A stretch of 37,564 nucleotides of DNA from Acetobacter cerevisiae (GCF_001580535.1 NZ_LHZA01000131.1:1-37564); one strand, 5' to 3'; positions 16,414 through 24,559 are shown, numbered from the stretch's first letter. The notes: generated by a model from the letters alone, not told the origin. Program-made: numbers and translations.

Positions 16414-17997
16414 TTACTGGTCGTCATCATCCCCGCCATTAGAAGAGGAAGAATCAGACCCATCCCCCGTGCCATCCGGGGAAATGGCGATAAACAGAGA
16501 CTGCCCATCCCGCAGCACCCGGAGAAGAACGGGTTTTTTAGCTGCCAGCGCTCCGCGCACAGCCGTAACAGCCGCCCGTGGGGAATCGACGTTCTGGTTA
16601 TTGACGGACTGGATCACATCGCCGGGGCGAATACCGGCCTGATCCGCCGGGGAACCGGGCTGCACATCATTCACCACCACACCATGCACATCACTACCCA
16701 GACCGAGCTGGCGACGGATATCGCCACTCAGCGGCGTGAGCGACACACCCAGATGCTGGCCTGAGGACGCGTTGCCCTCTATCCCACCATCGTTGGAAGC
16801 TTTGGCGAGGTTGCCGATCTTGACCGTCAGCGTCTGCGGTTTGCCGCCGCGCAGGTATCCGATTTTGGCGTCCGTCCCCGGAGCCACAGAAGCAACACGC
16901 ACCGCCAGATCATGCGGAGAGGCAACTTTCTGGCCGTTGAAGTCGGTCACAACGTCTTCCGCCTTCAGGCCTGCCTTTTCTGCCGGGCTGTCCGGGCTGG
17001 TGCTGGCCACCAGCGCACCGGCAGGCGGCGCACCCGGAGCCGGAACAGGCATGTTCAGGGCTTTCGCCATAGCGGGGGAAATGACCTGAGCGTTCACGCC
17101 CAGATAGCCACGGACCACATGGCCGGTCTTGCGCAGTTGGTCTGTCACGCTGCGCACGGTGTCAGACGGAATAGCAAAGCCGATGCCAATGGACCCACCG
17201 CCGGAGGGAGAGAGAATGGCGGTATTAACCCCCACCACCTTGCCATCCTGCGTGAACAGCGGACCACCGGAGTTACCGCGATTGATGGGCGCATCAATCT
17301 GGATGAAGTTGTCGTACGGACCTTCATTAATGTCACGCCCACGGGCGGACACGATCCCTGCCGTGACAGTGCCACCCAGACCATACGGGTTCCCAACGGC
17401 CACAACCCATTCACCGGGCTGCACATCGTCAGATTCGCCCAGCTCGATAAAGGGCAGCTTCTGGGACGACGTGACTTTCAGAAGGGCCAGATCCGTCTTG
17501 CCATCACGGCCAATAATCTTGGCGGGCAGCGTGGTGCCATCATCCAGCGTGACGGTGACCTTGGTGGCCCCTTTCACAACATGGTTGTTGGTGACGACGT
17601 AACCATCGGCTGAGATCAGAAAGCCAGACCCGCGGGCTTCAATCTGCTGGCGGGACTGCTGGGGAGCCATCTGGAACGGGAAGGGAAAAGGAAAGGGCAT
17701 GCCGCCCATACCGCCCATTCCCCCCATGCCACCGCCTTCACCCTCAACAGCATCAGCCTTGATCATGGAGGTGATGGAGACAACGGCAGGTTTGACCTGT
17801 TTGACCAGATTCACAAAGTTTGGAAGCGTCTGGACCGGGCTGCTCGGCTTGATGGCCCCGGCATCCTCAGCATAGGCAGCATGGAGGCCAGCCGGCCCTG
17901 TGCCCATCGTCCCTACAAAGGCTGCACCAGCCAGAAGGGCCAGAAGTGTCTTGCGGCTAGTCCGCCCGAAAAACTTGGATACAGATTTTTCCGACAT
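16414..17997 (-). CDS. degP: Do-family serine endoprotease (DegP/HtrA/DegQ-like)
   Basis: Periplasmic quality-control protease and chaperone (527 aa from ATG 17995-17997; a GTG lies one codon earlier). Signal or anchor segment 'TLLALLAGAAFVGTMGTGPA' near residues 17-36. Trypsin-like catalytic triad: H139 ('VTNNHVV'), D169 ('GKTDLALLK'), S243 ('NRGNSGGPLF'). Two PDZ domains follow: about 290-385 ('GYLGVNAQ', 'SPAEKAGLKAEDVV') and 420-512 ('LGVSLTPLSG', 'SPADQAGIRPGDVI'). Between the N-terminus and the protease core (about 86-112) lies a low-complexity Gly-Met and Phe-Pro loop where DegP has its regulatory LA loop. The C-terminus is Asp/Ser-rich. It is a single transcription unit with its own terminator. 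Whether it is DegP or DegQ functionally cannot be decided. Confidence 0.95.
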   Translation of the reverse strand: MSEKSVSKFFGRTSRKTLLALLAGAAFVGTMGTGPAGLHAAYAEDAGAIKPSSPVQTLPNFVNLVKQVKPAVVSITSMIKADAVEGEGGGMGGMGGMGGMPFPFPFPFQMAPQQSRQQIEARGSGFLISADGYVVTNNHVVKGATKVTVTLDDGTTLPAKIIGRDGKTDLALLKVTSSQKLPFIELGESDDVQPGEWVVAVGNPYGLGGTVTAGIVSARGRDINEGPYDNFIQIDAPINRGNSGGPLFTQDGKVVGVNTAILSPSGGGSIGIGFAIPSDTVRSVTDQLRKTGHVVRGYLGVNAQVISPAMAKALNMPVPAPGAPPAGALVASTSPDSPAEKAGLKAEDVVTDFNGQKVASPHDLAVRVASVAPGTDAKIGYLRGGKPQTLTVKIGNLAKASNDGGIEGNASSGQHLGVSLTPLSGDIRRQLGLGSDVHGVVVNDVQPGSPADQAGIRPGDVIQSVNNQNVDSPRAAVTAVRGALAAKKPVLLRVLRDGQSLFIAISPDGTGDGSDSSSSNGGDDDDQ

Positions 17998-18016
17998 CAC
18001 GATTCCGACTGTTCCC

Positions 18017-18103
18017 TTAAACTCTTGCCAACAGGGTCAATCCCCGCCGGGGCGCATGATTCAGACCATCAGGCCAGATATCATACGCTTCTGCGGTTAA
18101 CAT
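18017..18103 (-). CDS. possible 28-residue upstream ORF of the DegP-type gene
   Basis: An ATG preceded by AAGGA (spacing 3-4 nt) opens a 28-codon frame ending in TAA about 20 bp before the protease start codon, on the same strand. The peptide is not hydrophobic and has no recognisable motif. It could be a translated leader coupling to degP or chance; only position and the ribosome-site-like sequence support it. Confidence 0.2.
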   Translation of the reverse strand: MLTAEAYDIWPDGLNHAPRRGLTLLARV

Positions 18104-18175
18104 GGTTCCTTGATAACAAAAACAAAAGGTCGCCCGGCAGGAACACCCTTATTTATCTTACTCTTGTAACATGCG

Positions 18176-18649
18176 TCAGAGCGCGGAAGAGGCCTCACTC
18201 TCCCGCTCCCGCAACGTCTGGAAAAAGGTTTTGAGCAAAGCGGCAGAGTCGCGCTCCCGCACACCGCCGATAATTTCCGGCCTGTGCAGCGCCTCGGCGC
18301 GAAAGGGCAGACGCGGCCCATGTTCCACGCCACCGCCTTTTGGGTCATACGCACCAAACAGCACGCGCCCGACGCGGAAATGCGCCAGCGCCGCTGCACA
18401 CATGGGGCACGGCTCCAGCGTGACGACAAGCGTGCAATCCGCCAGCCGTTTGCCGCCCCGCGCCGCCGTTGCTGCGCGCATCACCAGCATTTCCGCATGG
18501 GCGGAGGGGTCATGCAGTTCTTCCACGCGATTGCCCGCCTGAGCCAGCACGGTGCCATCCGGCCCCAGCAAGACCGCGCCAACAGGAACTTCCCCTCTTT
18601 GCGCTGCGTTCTGCGCCTCGCAAAGTGCTAATTCCATCCCGTTTTTCAT
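18176..18649 (-). CDS. tadA: tRNA-specific adenosine deaminase (wobble A34 to inosine)
   Basis: Zinc-dependent cytidine-deaminase-fold enzyme (157 aa) that converts A34 to I34 in tRNA-Arg(ACG). The catalytic motifs are complete: H-A-E in 'DPSAHAEMLVMRAA' and the zinc cysteines in 'LEPCPMCAAALAH'. The C-terminal part 'RVGRVLFGAYDPKGGGVEHG' is characteristic of TadA rather than guanine or cytidine deaminases. It is divergent from, and separated by about 500 bp from, the rluB-rsmD pair, a grouping of RNA-modification genes often seen in alphaproteobacteria. Confidence 0.93.
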   Translation of the reverse strand: MKNGMELALCEAQNAAQRGEVPVGAVLLGPDGTVLAQAGNRVEELHDPSAHAEMLVMRAATAARGGKRLADCTLVVTLEPCPMCAAALAHFRVGRVLFGAYDPKGGGVEHGPRLPFRAEALHRPEIIGGVRERDSAALLKTFFQTLRERESEASSAL

Positions 18650-18850
18650 CGGTGCATGCCTCTTTTTGCTCCTGCTGGCTGTGCCGTAAACCGGTTTAGT
18701 CCCTCAGCTAAAAGGAGAAACTCACCAAATATTTCAAGCCTCACTCGCCGTTCGATAAATTACGTCTTTTTGCCTTATTTCAAACGGTCGTTTTTCCTTG
18801 CAAAAGCGCGATCTTCTCTGTCATCATGCCTTATAGATGCCATGATCTGT

Positions 18851-18886
18851 TCTGTAACAGACATGCAACTGACACCATGTTGTCAG
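18851..18886. promoter_or_regulatory. two adjacent short dyads upstream of the small-peptide gene
   Basis: TCTGTAACAGA (18851-18861, 5-bp arms) and CTGACA-N6-TGTCAG (18869-18886, 6-bp arms) lie 42-77 bp before the ATG of the 42-residue ORF, inside an AT-rich 278-bp gap downstream of the tadA start. They look like regulator binding sites, but no cognate factor is identifiable. Confidence 0.3.
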
Positions 18887-18927
18887 GGAATTCTGCCCTG
18901 ACCCAGATAGCGGAAAGGATTAGTACA

Positions 18928-19056
18928 ATGCACAGTCTGTCTCTCATCCTCGCCGCCGCTGCGATCGGCCTCGGCCTTGCCGTTGTAGACCGGACGGGGA
19001 ATGAACCCGCAGCAGCAGCCTCCCACGTCCAGCGGGTTTCTCTGCTTCCGGGTTGA
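18928..19056 (+). CDS. predicted 42-residue small membrane or secreted peptide
   Basis: ATG with GGAAAGGA 8-9 nt upstream opens a 42-codon frame. The N-terminal hydrophobic segment 'LSLILAAAAIGLGLAVV' (residues 4-20) could be a single TM helix or a signal sequence. It is followed by an Ala-rich stretch and a short tail. I recognise no family. Good ribosome site, own upstream gap with dyads, and hydrophobic design argue for a real gene; the short length argues for caution. It lies 120 bp before the peptidase C26 gene on the same strand. Confidence 0.45.
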   Translation: MHSLSLILAAAAIGLGLAVVDRTGNEPAAAASHVQRVSLLPG

Positions 19057-19176
19057 TGTCTGCGGTCTTTCTGCCGCTTTCAGAAGACGTTTGTGTTTAT
19101 CCCCGTGCAAACCGTCGCCGGGTGTGGCACCTGATACGCTTCATCCGGCTTTTTCTGAAAAAAGACACCCGAGTTC

Positions 19177-19905
19177 ATGACTGCACGCCGCCCTGTTATC
19201 GGCATTACGCTTGACCATGAGGCGGGCGGACCAGACCGCTATTCCCGATTCCCGTGGTATGCTCTGCGGGAAAACTATATGTCCGCTGTTGCGACGGCGG
19301 GCGGTTTGCCGGTGGCTCTGCCGCTTTTCCCGCAGCTTGCCACCGAGTATCTGGACCAGATTGACGGGCTGCTGATCACCGGCGGCGCGTTTGATATTGA
19401 TCCATCCCTGTATGGTGAGGCCGAGCGCCACAGCAGCGTGACCCTGCGCCCGGTACGCACGCAAGCCGAACAGGCTTATCTGGCTGGCGCCATGCTGCGC
19501 AAAATGCCAGTTCTGGGCATTTGTGGCGGCATGCAGCTTCTGGCCGTGGCCCTCGGTGGCACGCTGATCCAGCACATCCCCGAGTCCTGCCCCACGGCCC
19601 TCCCGCACGAGCAACCTAATCCGCGCGATGAAGCCAGCCATACAGTGCATCTGGAGCCGGATACGCTGCTGGCGCGCTGCGTGGGGCGGTCCCGCATGGC
19701 CGTTAATTCCTCCCATCATCAGGCCGTGCGCACACCCGGACGCGGGATTATCAATGCCCTGGCAGAAGATGGACTGATTGAAGGGGTGGAAGACCCCACC
19801 CTTCCGTTTTGCCTCGGGGTGCAATGGCATCCGGAATTTGGCATAGACCCGGGTGACCGGAGCATTTTTAGCGCCTTTGTACAGGCAGCAGGAGAACAAG
19901 AGTGA
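19177..19905 (+). CDS. gamma-glutamyl-gamma-aminobutyrate hydrolase family protein (peptidase C26)
   Basis: Class-I glutamine-amidotransferase-fold hydrolase (242 aa). 'PVIGITLD' starts the fold, and 'IDGLLITGGAFDIDPSLYGE' (62-81) is the PuuD-type loop. The triad is complete: nucleophile C116 in 'VLGICGGMQLL' and H218/E220 in 'GVQWHPEFG'. Related enzymes cleave gamma-glutamyl-GABA in putrescine use, but no other putrescine gene is nearby, so the substrate is uncertain. Its stop codon overlaps the GTG start of rluB (GTGA), so the two are translationally coupled in a run of RNA-modification genes. That context hints at a housekeeping role distinct from putrescine catabolism. The ribosome site before ATG 19177 is weak. 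Confidence 0.85.
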   Translation: MTARRPVIGITLDHEAGGPDRYSRFPWYALRENYMSAVATAGGLPVALPLFPQLATEYLDQIDGLLITGGAFDIDPSLYGEAERHSSVTLRPVRTQAEQAYLAGAMLRKMPVLGICGGMQLLAVALGGTLIQHIPESCPTALPHEQPNPRDEASHTVHLEPDTLLARCVGRSRMAVNSSHHQAVRTPGRGIINALAEDGLIEGVEDPTLPFCLGVQWHPEFGIDPGDRSIFSAFVQAAGEQE

Positions 19906-20660
19906 CGCAGGAAACGCGTGGAGAACGCATCGCCAAATGGCTGGGCCGAACCGGTGTTGCCAGCCGGCGTGATGCCGAGCGGATGATTGAAGAAGGACGG
20001 GTGAAGCTGAATAATCAGCCCGTCACGCATCCCGCCACGTTTGTCACTTCCGACGACATTGTGCAGGTGGACGGCAAGATTGTGGACCACCCCCAGCGCA
20101 CCCGCCTGTGGCGCTACCACAAGCCGGACGGACTGGTGACGACGCATAAGGACCCGGAAGGCCGCCCGACTGTTTTTGCCTCGCTGCCGGAAGGCATGCC
20201 GCGCGTCATCAGCGTGGGCCGGCTGGATCTGAACAGTGAAGGCCTGCTGCTGCTGACCAATGATGGCGAACTGGCCCGGCGGCTGGAACTGCCCAACAAT
20301 GGCTGGCTGCGGCGCTACCGTGTGCGCGTGTTTGGCGTGGTGGATGAGGCCCGTCTGGCGTCCCTCGCCAACGGCAGCGTGTTCGAGGGTGTGCGGTATG
20401 GGCCAATTGAAGCCGGGCTCGATTCCCGCAAGGGCGATAACGCCTGGCTGACCGTGTCCCTGCGTGAAGGCAAGAACCGCGAAATTCGTAAGGTGATGAT
20501 GGGCCTGAACCTGCACGTCAGCCGCCTGATTCGCACCAGCTACGGCCCCTTCCAGCTCGGAACCCTGCAGCGCGGCGAACTGGAAGAAGTGCCCGGCAAG
20601 ATCCTCCGTGAGCAGATGCCCAGAGCGCCAGAGAAAACTGCTGGCAAGAAGGCCCGCTAA
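19902..20660 (+). CDS. rluB: 23S rRNA pseudouridine synthase, RsuA/RluB family
   Basis: 252 aa. An S4 RNA-binding domain at about 6-65 ('ERIAKWLGRTGVASRRDAER', 'VQVDGKIV') precedes the catalytic domain, whose motif 'SVGRLDLNSEGLLLLTNDG' (104-122) contains the catalytic D109. 'REGKNREIRKVM' is the family's second signature. Length and motif details fit RluB (pseudouridine 2605 in 23S rRNA) better than RsuA, by family knowledge. The GTG start overlaps the upstream gene by 4 bp and has GGAGAACAAGA as ribosome site. It is followed 2 bp later by rsmD. Confidence 0.92.
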   Translation: MTQETRGERIAKWLGRTGVASRRDAERMIEEGRVKLNNQPVTHPATFVTSDDIVQVDGKIVDHPQRTRLWRYHKPDGLVTTHKDPEGRPTVFASLPEGMPRVISVGRLDLNSEGLLLLTNDGELARRLELPNNGWLRRYRVRVFGVVDEARLASLANGSVFEGVRYGPIEAGLDSRKGDNAWLTVSLREGKNREIRKVMMGLNLHVSRLIRTSYGPFQLGTLQRGELEEVPGKILREQMPRAPEKTAGKKAR

Positions 20661-20662
20661 GC

Positions 20663-21298
20663 ATGCGGATTATTGCAGGGGCTCGCAAAGGCCGGATGCT
20701 GGCCGCCCCACCCGGTACCACAACCCGCCCCACGGCGGACCGGGTGCGGCAGGCGCTATTCGATATGCTGCTTCATGCCCCATGGGGAGGCCCGGACCTG
20801 CTGACCAACGCGCGCGTGCTGGATACATTTGCAGGCACGGGCGCTCTCGGGCTGGAAGCACTCTCACGCGGGGCAGAACACGCCACGTTTTTTGAGAATG
20901 ACCGCGCCGCCCTCTCCGCCCTGCGTACCAATATTGCAGGTTGCAAGTGGGAGGACCGGAGTAAGGTCATCCCCCGGGACGTCACCAAGCCCACGCGCGC
21001 GCCGGCCCCATGCTCCCTGCTGTTTCTGGACCCGCCCTATCGGCAGGATCTGCCTGCCCGGACACTAGCCGCCCTGCACGCCCAGGGCTGGATTGCACCC
21101 GGCGCCATTGCGGTGATTGAAACCGCCGCGCAGGAACCGCTGCCGCTGCTAGAGAAAAATGCGGACGGCACGACACGCCTGCCGGAAACCGCGCCCGTCA
21201 GTGAGGATGAAGAAACTCCACCTCCCCCGGCCTATGCGGGCACATTGCTGGCGGAACGACGGCATGGGGCCGCGCGTCTTACTGTCTGGCAGCTGTAA
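20663..21298 (+). CDS. rsmD: 16S rRNA (guanine966-N2)-methyltransferase
   Basis: SAM-dependent methyltransferase of 211 aa. N-terminal 'MRIIAGARKGRMLAAPPG' and 'TRPTADRVRQALFDML' are the RsmD signature. The SAM-binding loop 'VLDTFAGTGALGLEALSRGA' spans 52-71, and the catalytic 'DPPY' is at 123-126. A Pro/Glu-rich insertion near 180-195 is longer than in E. coli. It starts 2 bp after rluB with AAGAAGG upstream, and is the last gene of the run. Confidence 0.94.
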   Translation: MRIIAGARKGRMLAAPPGTTTRPTADRVRQALFDMLLHAPWGGPDLLTNARVLDTFAGTGALGLEALSRGAEHATFFENDRAALSALRTNIAGCKWEDRSKVIPRDVTKPTRAPAPCSLLFLDPPYRQDLPARTLAALHAQGWIAPGAIAVIETAAQEPLPLLEKNADGTTRLPETAPVSEDEETPPPPAYAGTLLAERRHGAARLTVWQL

Positions 21299-21447
21299 GC
21301 GCGTCCCCAAACGCTCCCATCCGATTGAGGTGCGTCCGCCCGGCTCGCCATTTTGGAGATAGAATCAAACCAGAACTGGCGACGGGCGCAGGAGTGCGCT
21401 ACACGGGCTGGATACTCTTTTTATTGTTTTAGAAAACGGGGTCATTG

Positions 21448-22044
21448 ATGGCTGGTAGCGTCAACAAGGTTATTCTGGTGGGCAATCTGGGCAAAGACCC
21501 GGAAGTCCGCACCAGCCAGAGCGGCATGAAAATTGTCTCTTTTTCTGTCGCCACCAGTGACACATGGAATGACCGCGCCTCCGGTGAACGCCGGGAACGG
21601 ACGGAATGGCACCGTGTGGTCATTTTCAATGATCGTCTGGCCGACGTCGCAGAACGCTTCCTGCGCAAAGGCCGCAAGGTCTATCTGGAAGGCGCTTTGC
21701 AGACCCGCAAATGGACCGATCAGTCCGGGCAGGAACGCTACACGACCGAAGTGATTGTTGAGCGGTTCCGTGGGGAACTGGTTCTGCTCGACAGCCGCAG
21801 CAGCGGTGAGGGTGAAGAGTCCGGCGGCTTTGGCGGTGGCAGCAGCAGCTACGGCGGCGGGAATGGCGGTGGTGGTTACGGCGGCGGAAGCGGCGGTGGC
21901 TATGGTGGTGGCAATCAGGGCGGCGACTTTGGCGGCTCTTCCGCTCCGCGCCAGAACGCGCCGGCCCGTGGCCCGGCCGGCGGCAATGCGGGCGGCTGGG
22001 ATGCCCCCGGCAACAGTGATCTGGACGACGAAATCCCGTTCTGA
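21448..22044 (+). CDS. ssb: single-stranded DNA-binding protein
   Basis: 198 aa. The OB-fold domain (about 4-110) begins '[18 protein letters not shown]' and includes '[20 protein letters not shown]' and '[20 protein letters not shown]'. A long Gly/Ser-rich linker (about 128-170) leads to the acidic tip DLDDEIPF that recruits replication and repair partners. ATG at 21448 is preferred over an in-frame TTG one codon earlier, since GGGG lies 6-9 nt upstream. No alphaproteobacterial LexA box (GTTC-N7-GTTC) was seen in the 149-bp upstream gap, and uvrA is not divergent here as it often is. Confidence 0.96.
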   Translation: MAGSVNKVILVGNLGKDPEVRTSQSGMKIVSFSVATSDTWNDRASGERRERTEWHRVVIFNDRLADVAERFLRKGRKVYLEGALQTRKWTDQSGQERYTTEVIVERFRGELVLLDSRSSGEGEESGGFGGGSSSYGGGNGGGGYGGGSGGGYGGGNQGGDFGGSSAPRQNAPARGPAGGNAGGWDAPGNSDLDDEIPF

Positions 22045-22070
22045 TCGGCCTATGGGTCTGACAGTCCCTC

Positions 22071-22089
22071 CCCCGGCCTTTTGCCGGGG
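22071..22089 (+). terminator. weak hairpin after ssb
   Basis: Perfect 7-bp stem CCCCGGC / GCCGGGG with loop CTTTT, 27 bp after the ssb stop. No U-run follows, so termination would be partial; the next gene starts 33 bp later. Confidence 0.4.
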
Positions 22090-22122
22090 TGATGCGGTCT
22101 GTCTCAACGGGAATTTTCCGTA

Positions 22123-23439
22123 ATGACACCTGCATCTTCTGTTCCCCACTCTTCCGGCCGCCTTGCAGCGGCGCTGACGCTGTGTGGAACAGGGGGCACT
22201 TTTCTTCTCCCCCTCCTCTTTTTTTATAGTCGCGCGCTCAGCGATGTGGCGGCGACCGTTATCGCCTGCCTGTTCCTCCTCTACTCCGCTCTGCAGAAAG
22301 ACTGGCAGTGGATACGGAAGGACTGGCTACGCCCGGCTGCCGTGTTCTGCGGGCTCTGCCTGATCTCCTCCCTTTATATCGGCCAGAAAGGCGCATGGGT
22401 TCAGGCATTATGTCTGCCGCGTCTCTTCCTGCTCACCGCCGCCATGGAAAGCTGGATTCTGGTCCCGGCCTCCCGCCGTAAGACACTGGCCGCCATTTTG
22501 TTTGTGCTGGCCCTGTGGCTGATCGGCCAGTGCTGGAAACAGTATCTGACCGGCACCAACCTGCTGGGCTACCCCCCGGCGGATGATGGTGCTCTGACCG
22601 GCCCCTTCGTGAAGCCACGGGCCGGATTTACGCTGCTCATGCTTTTTTTCCCGGCCCTGATGCCGGTGGTTTTACGCGCGTTTTATACCAAGCGTCTGCG
22701 CCCATGGATTGGCGGCGTGGCGCTGCTGGTGCTGAGCGTGACCACCATGGTGCTGATTGGCCAGCGGATGAGCAATGTGCTGCTCCTCTTCGGCCTGATG
22801 CTGACCGCCCTGATGATCCCGCGCTTTCGCGTGCCATTCGCCTTCGTGCTGGCTGGCGGGGCGGGGCTGGTAGCCAGCCTGCCCGATATCTCCCCGCGAA
22901 CATATGCCAAGCTGGTGCTCAAATTCTCCAACCAGTTGCACCATTTTACTCAGAGCGATTACGGCAAGCTATATCGTACTGCTGTGACAATGATCGTCTC
23001 GCACCCCTGGATTGGGCTGGGCATGGATGGCTTCAGAAACTTCTGCCACACCCCCCTCCACACCAATGCCCTGACCGCCATCGGCCTGCCTCCGCTGGAT
23101 AGTGACACCGCACAGGGCTGCAACATCCACCCCCATAATTATTATCTGCAGATTGCCACCACCGCCGGGCTGCCAGGACTGGTGGCGTTTGCATGGATGA
23201 TCTTCTGCTGGCTGCGCACAGGCTTGCTCGCGCTCGCCCCGGTCCGAAACCCGCAGCAGGCCATGCTGTTTGTCATGTGCTGTGTGGTGCTATGGCCGGT
23301 AGCCTCCACCAGCGCCCTGTTCTCCTTCCCCACCGCAGGCTGGGTTTTCCTGTTTGCCGGCTGGCTTCTGGCCACCTCGGAGCCGCGCAACTCCTCCCAA
23401 CAGAGCAGCGCCGCTCCATCAGTTTTTAAGAAAATCTAA
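22123..23439 (+). CDS. O-antigen ligase / polymerase-like membrane protein (Wzy_C family)
   Basis: 438-aa polytopic inner-membrane protein with about 10-12 hydrophobic segments. 'VTTMVLIGQRMSNVLLLFGL' (about 206-225) resembles the conserved arginine-containing helix. The large periplasmic loop ends in 'NIHPHNYYLQIATTAGLPGL', matching the H-x-H-N-x-(Y/F)-L-Q...G-x-x-G-L motif of O-antigen ligases (WaaL) and related polymerases. It would transfer lipid-linked glycan to lipid A core or polymerise exported polysaccharide. It lies alone between ssb and dksA, about 10 kb from the rhamnose cluster, so a link with that polysaccharide is only a suggestion. Ligase versus polymerase cannot be separated by sequence reading. 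Confidence 0.8.
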   Translation: MTPASSVPHSSGRLAAALTLCGTGGTFLLPLLFFYSRALSDVAATVIACLFLLYSALQKDWQWIRKDWLRPAAVFCGLCLISSLYIGQKGAWVQALCLPRLFLLTAAMESWILVPASRRKTLAAILFVLALWLIGQCWKQYLTGTNLLGYPPADDGALTGPFVKPRAGFTLLMLFFPALMPVVLRAFYTKRLRPWIGGVALLVLSVTTMVLIGQRMSNVLLLFGLMLTALMIPRFRVPFAFVLAGGAGLVASLPDISPRTYAKLVLKFSNQLHHFTQSDYGKLYRTAVTMIVSHPWIGLGMDGFRNFCHTPLHTNALTAIGLPPLDSDTAQGCNIHPHNYYLQIATTAGLPGLVAFAWMIFCWLRTGLLALAPVRNPQQAMLFVMCCVVLWPVASTSALFSFPTAGWVFLFAGWLLATSEPRNSSQQSSAAPSVFKKI

Positions 23440-23628
23440 ATATTTCCTTTTATTAGCGGCCTGCTCCCATACTATTTCTTGGGCATATCCAGCGGCCTGC
23501 ATGCCTATGCTGTCCTTTTTCTTCCGCTAAAATCTCATAATGTTCTTGGCGTTCGGGGTGCACACCGCTATAAGCCGCGTCATTCTTTCAAGGCAGGTGT
23601 CCTGTCATTGCAAAGGCTGACAACTGAC

Positions 23629-24042
23629 ATGATTACTCTACCGCCAGACTATCGCCCGTCCGACAATGAAGAGTTCATGAACCCTCTTCAGACGGAATAT
23701 TTCAAACAGAAACTCCTGAAGTGGCGTGCTGAACTCCTGAAAGAGGCCGGGGATACGCTTGCCAGCCTTTCTGAAGGCGGCATTCATGAAGCCGACATTA
23801 CAGACCGTGCCAGTGTGGAGACAGACCGTGCGCTGGAGCTGCGCACCCGTGACCGTGCCCGTAAGCTGATCGGCAAGATCAACCTTGCCCTCCAGCGCAT
23901 TGAGAACGGCTCCTACGGCTATTGTGAGGAAACGGGTGAGCCGATCACTCTGCGCCGACTGGAAGCCCGCCCGATTGCGACCCTGTCCATTGAGGCGCAG
24001 GAACAGCATGAACGGATGGAAAAAACCCATCGTGACGATTAA
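23629..24042 (+). CDS. dksA: RNA polymerase-binding transcription factor DksA (zinc-finger-less form)
   Basis: 137 aa from ATG 23629; the longer in-frame frame upstream is unlike the family. Coiled-coil hairpin about 22-95 with the two tip aspartates D56 and D59 in 'EADITDRAS', then 'LELRTRDRARKLIGKI'. The globular end 'YGYCEETGEPITLRRLEARP' keeps only one (C99) of the four zinc cysteines; the others are Thr, Ser and Ala. This is common in alphaproteobacterial DksA and suggests folding independent of zinc. It acts with ppGpp in the RNA polymerase secondary channel. A TTCCGCTT/AAGCGGAA hairpin follows the stop codon at once. Confidence 0.94.
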   Translation: MITLPPDYRPSDNEEFMNPLQTEYFKQKLLKWRAELLKEAGDTLASLSEGGIHEADITDRASVETDRALELRTRDRARKLIGKINLALQRIENGSYGYCEETGEPITLRRLEARPIATLSIEAQEQHERMEKTHRDD

Positions 24043-24101
24043 TTCCGCTTTTTAAGCGGAAACAGACTTGCGGCGTTCGGCGTGAACAGCTAGAACGCCG
24101 C
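24043..24101 (+). terminator. tandem hairpins between dksA and tRNA-Thr
   Basis: First stem TTCCGCTT / AAGCGGAA (24043-24050, 24054-24061), 3-nt loop, immediately after the dksA stop. Second stem GCGGCGTTC / GAACGCCGC (24070-24078, 24093-24101), 9 bp with a 14-nt loop, ending 6 bp before the tRNA. Neither is followed by a U-run, so they may terminate dksA weakly or mark processing of a dksA-tRNA transcript. Confidence 0.45.
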
Positions 24102-24107
24102 CAGCGG

Positions 24108-24182
<75 letters not shown>

Positions 24183-24497
24183 GCTTTCTTCTTTTTTTAA
24201 ATTGCAAGACAGCCCGCCCTTCAGCCCGCTTAGGGACTGTGGGACCGATGTGCGTGTTTGGCGCACTCTCTCTTTATCTCTTTAATGTGCGGCTCTTTGC
24301 CTCCCCGTGGGTAAACCTGTGGATAACGGGTGCAACCTCGGTGCGCGACTCAGAAAACCAGTGAAAAGCGACTCCAGAGGCTGTGGATAATTAACTGGAT
24401 TTCTTATTTATCCCTAGGGAAAACGCTGGTTCACTACGCATCACCCAAGGTTGATACCCTCAGGAGCCTGTACGCACACGCACTGTGAGCTGGTGAT
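24183..24497. other. non-coding region containing a DnaA-box cluster
   Basis: Part of a 377-bp gap between tRNA-Thr and the Gly-rich lipoprotein gene. It holds no ORF with a ribosome site. Its notable content is the DnaA-box cluster at 24306-24416, listed separately. It also contains a small hairpin GTGC...GCAC near 24250-24266 and AT-rich DNA around 24385-24412. Confidence 0.5.
24306..24416. promoter_or_regulatory. DnaA-box cluster (candidate origin element or DnaA-binding site)
   Basis: Two perfect DnaA boxes TGTGGATAA (reverse complement of TTATCCACA) at 24318-24326 and 24382-24390, same orientation. Two 7-of-9 boxes flank them: CGTGGGTAA at 24306-24314 and TTATCCCTA on the other orientation at 24408-24416. 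The DNA after the second perfect box is AT-rich. No dnaA, dnaN, hemE, parAB or gidA gene is in the window, so origin status is unproven; a DnaA-titrating or regulatory site is equally possible. Confidence 0.5.
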
Positions 24498-24526
24498 AAA
24501 AAAAGGGGGGCTGAATCACAGCCCCC
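24498..24526 (-). terminator. intrinsic terminator of the Gly-rich lipoprotein gene
   Basis: Stem GGGGGCTG / CAGCCCCC (24506-24513, 24519-24526) with a 5-nt loop, followed on the minus strand by seven T. It lies 33 bp past the lipoprotein stop. Confidence 0.9.
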
Positions 24527-24559
24527 TCTTCCATCCGTCTGATCAGACTTAATCCAGTC

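Noticed and set aside
21299..21447. SOS (LexA) box upstream of ssb
   Set aside because: No GTTC-N7-GTTC or E. coli-type LexA site found in the gap.
23455..23500. Direct repeat AGCGGCCTGC upstream of dksA
   Set aside because: A single 10-bp repeat with no symmetry or position relative to a promoter; chance is sufficient.
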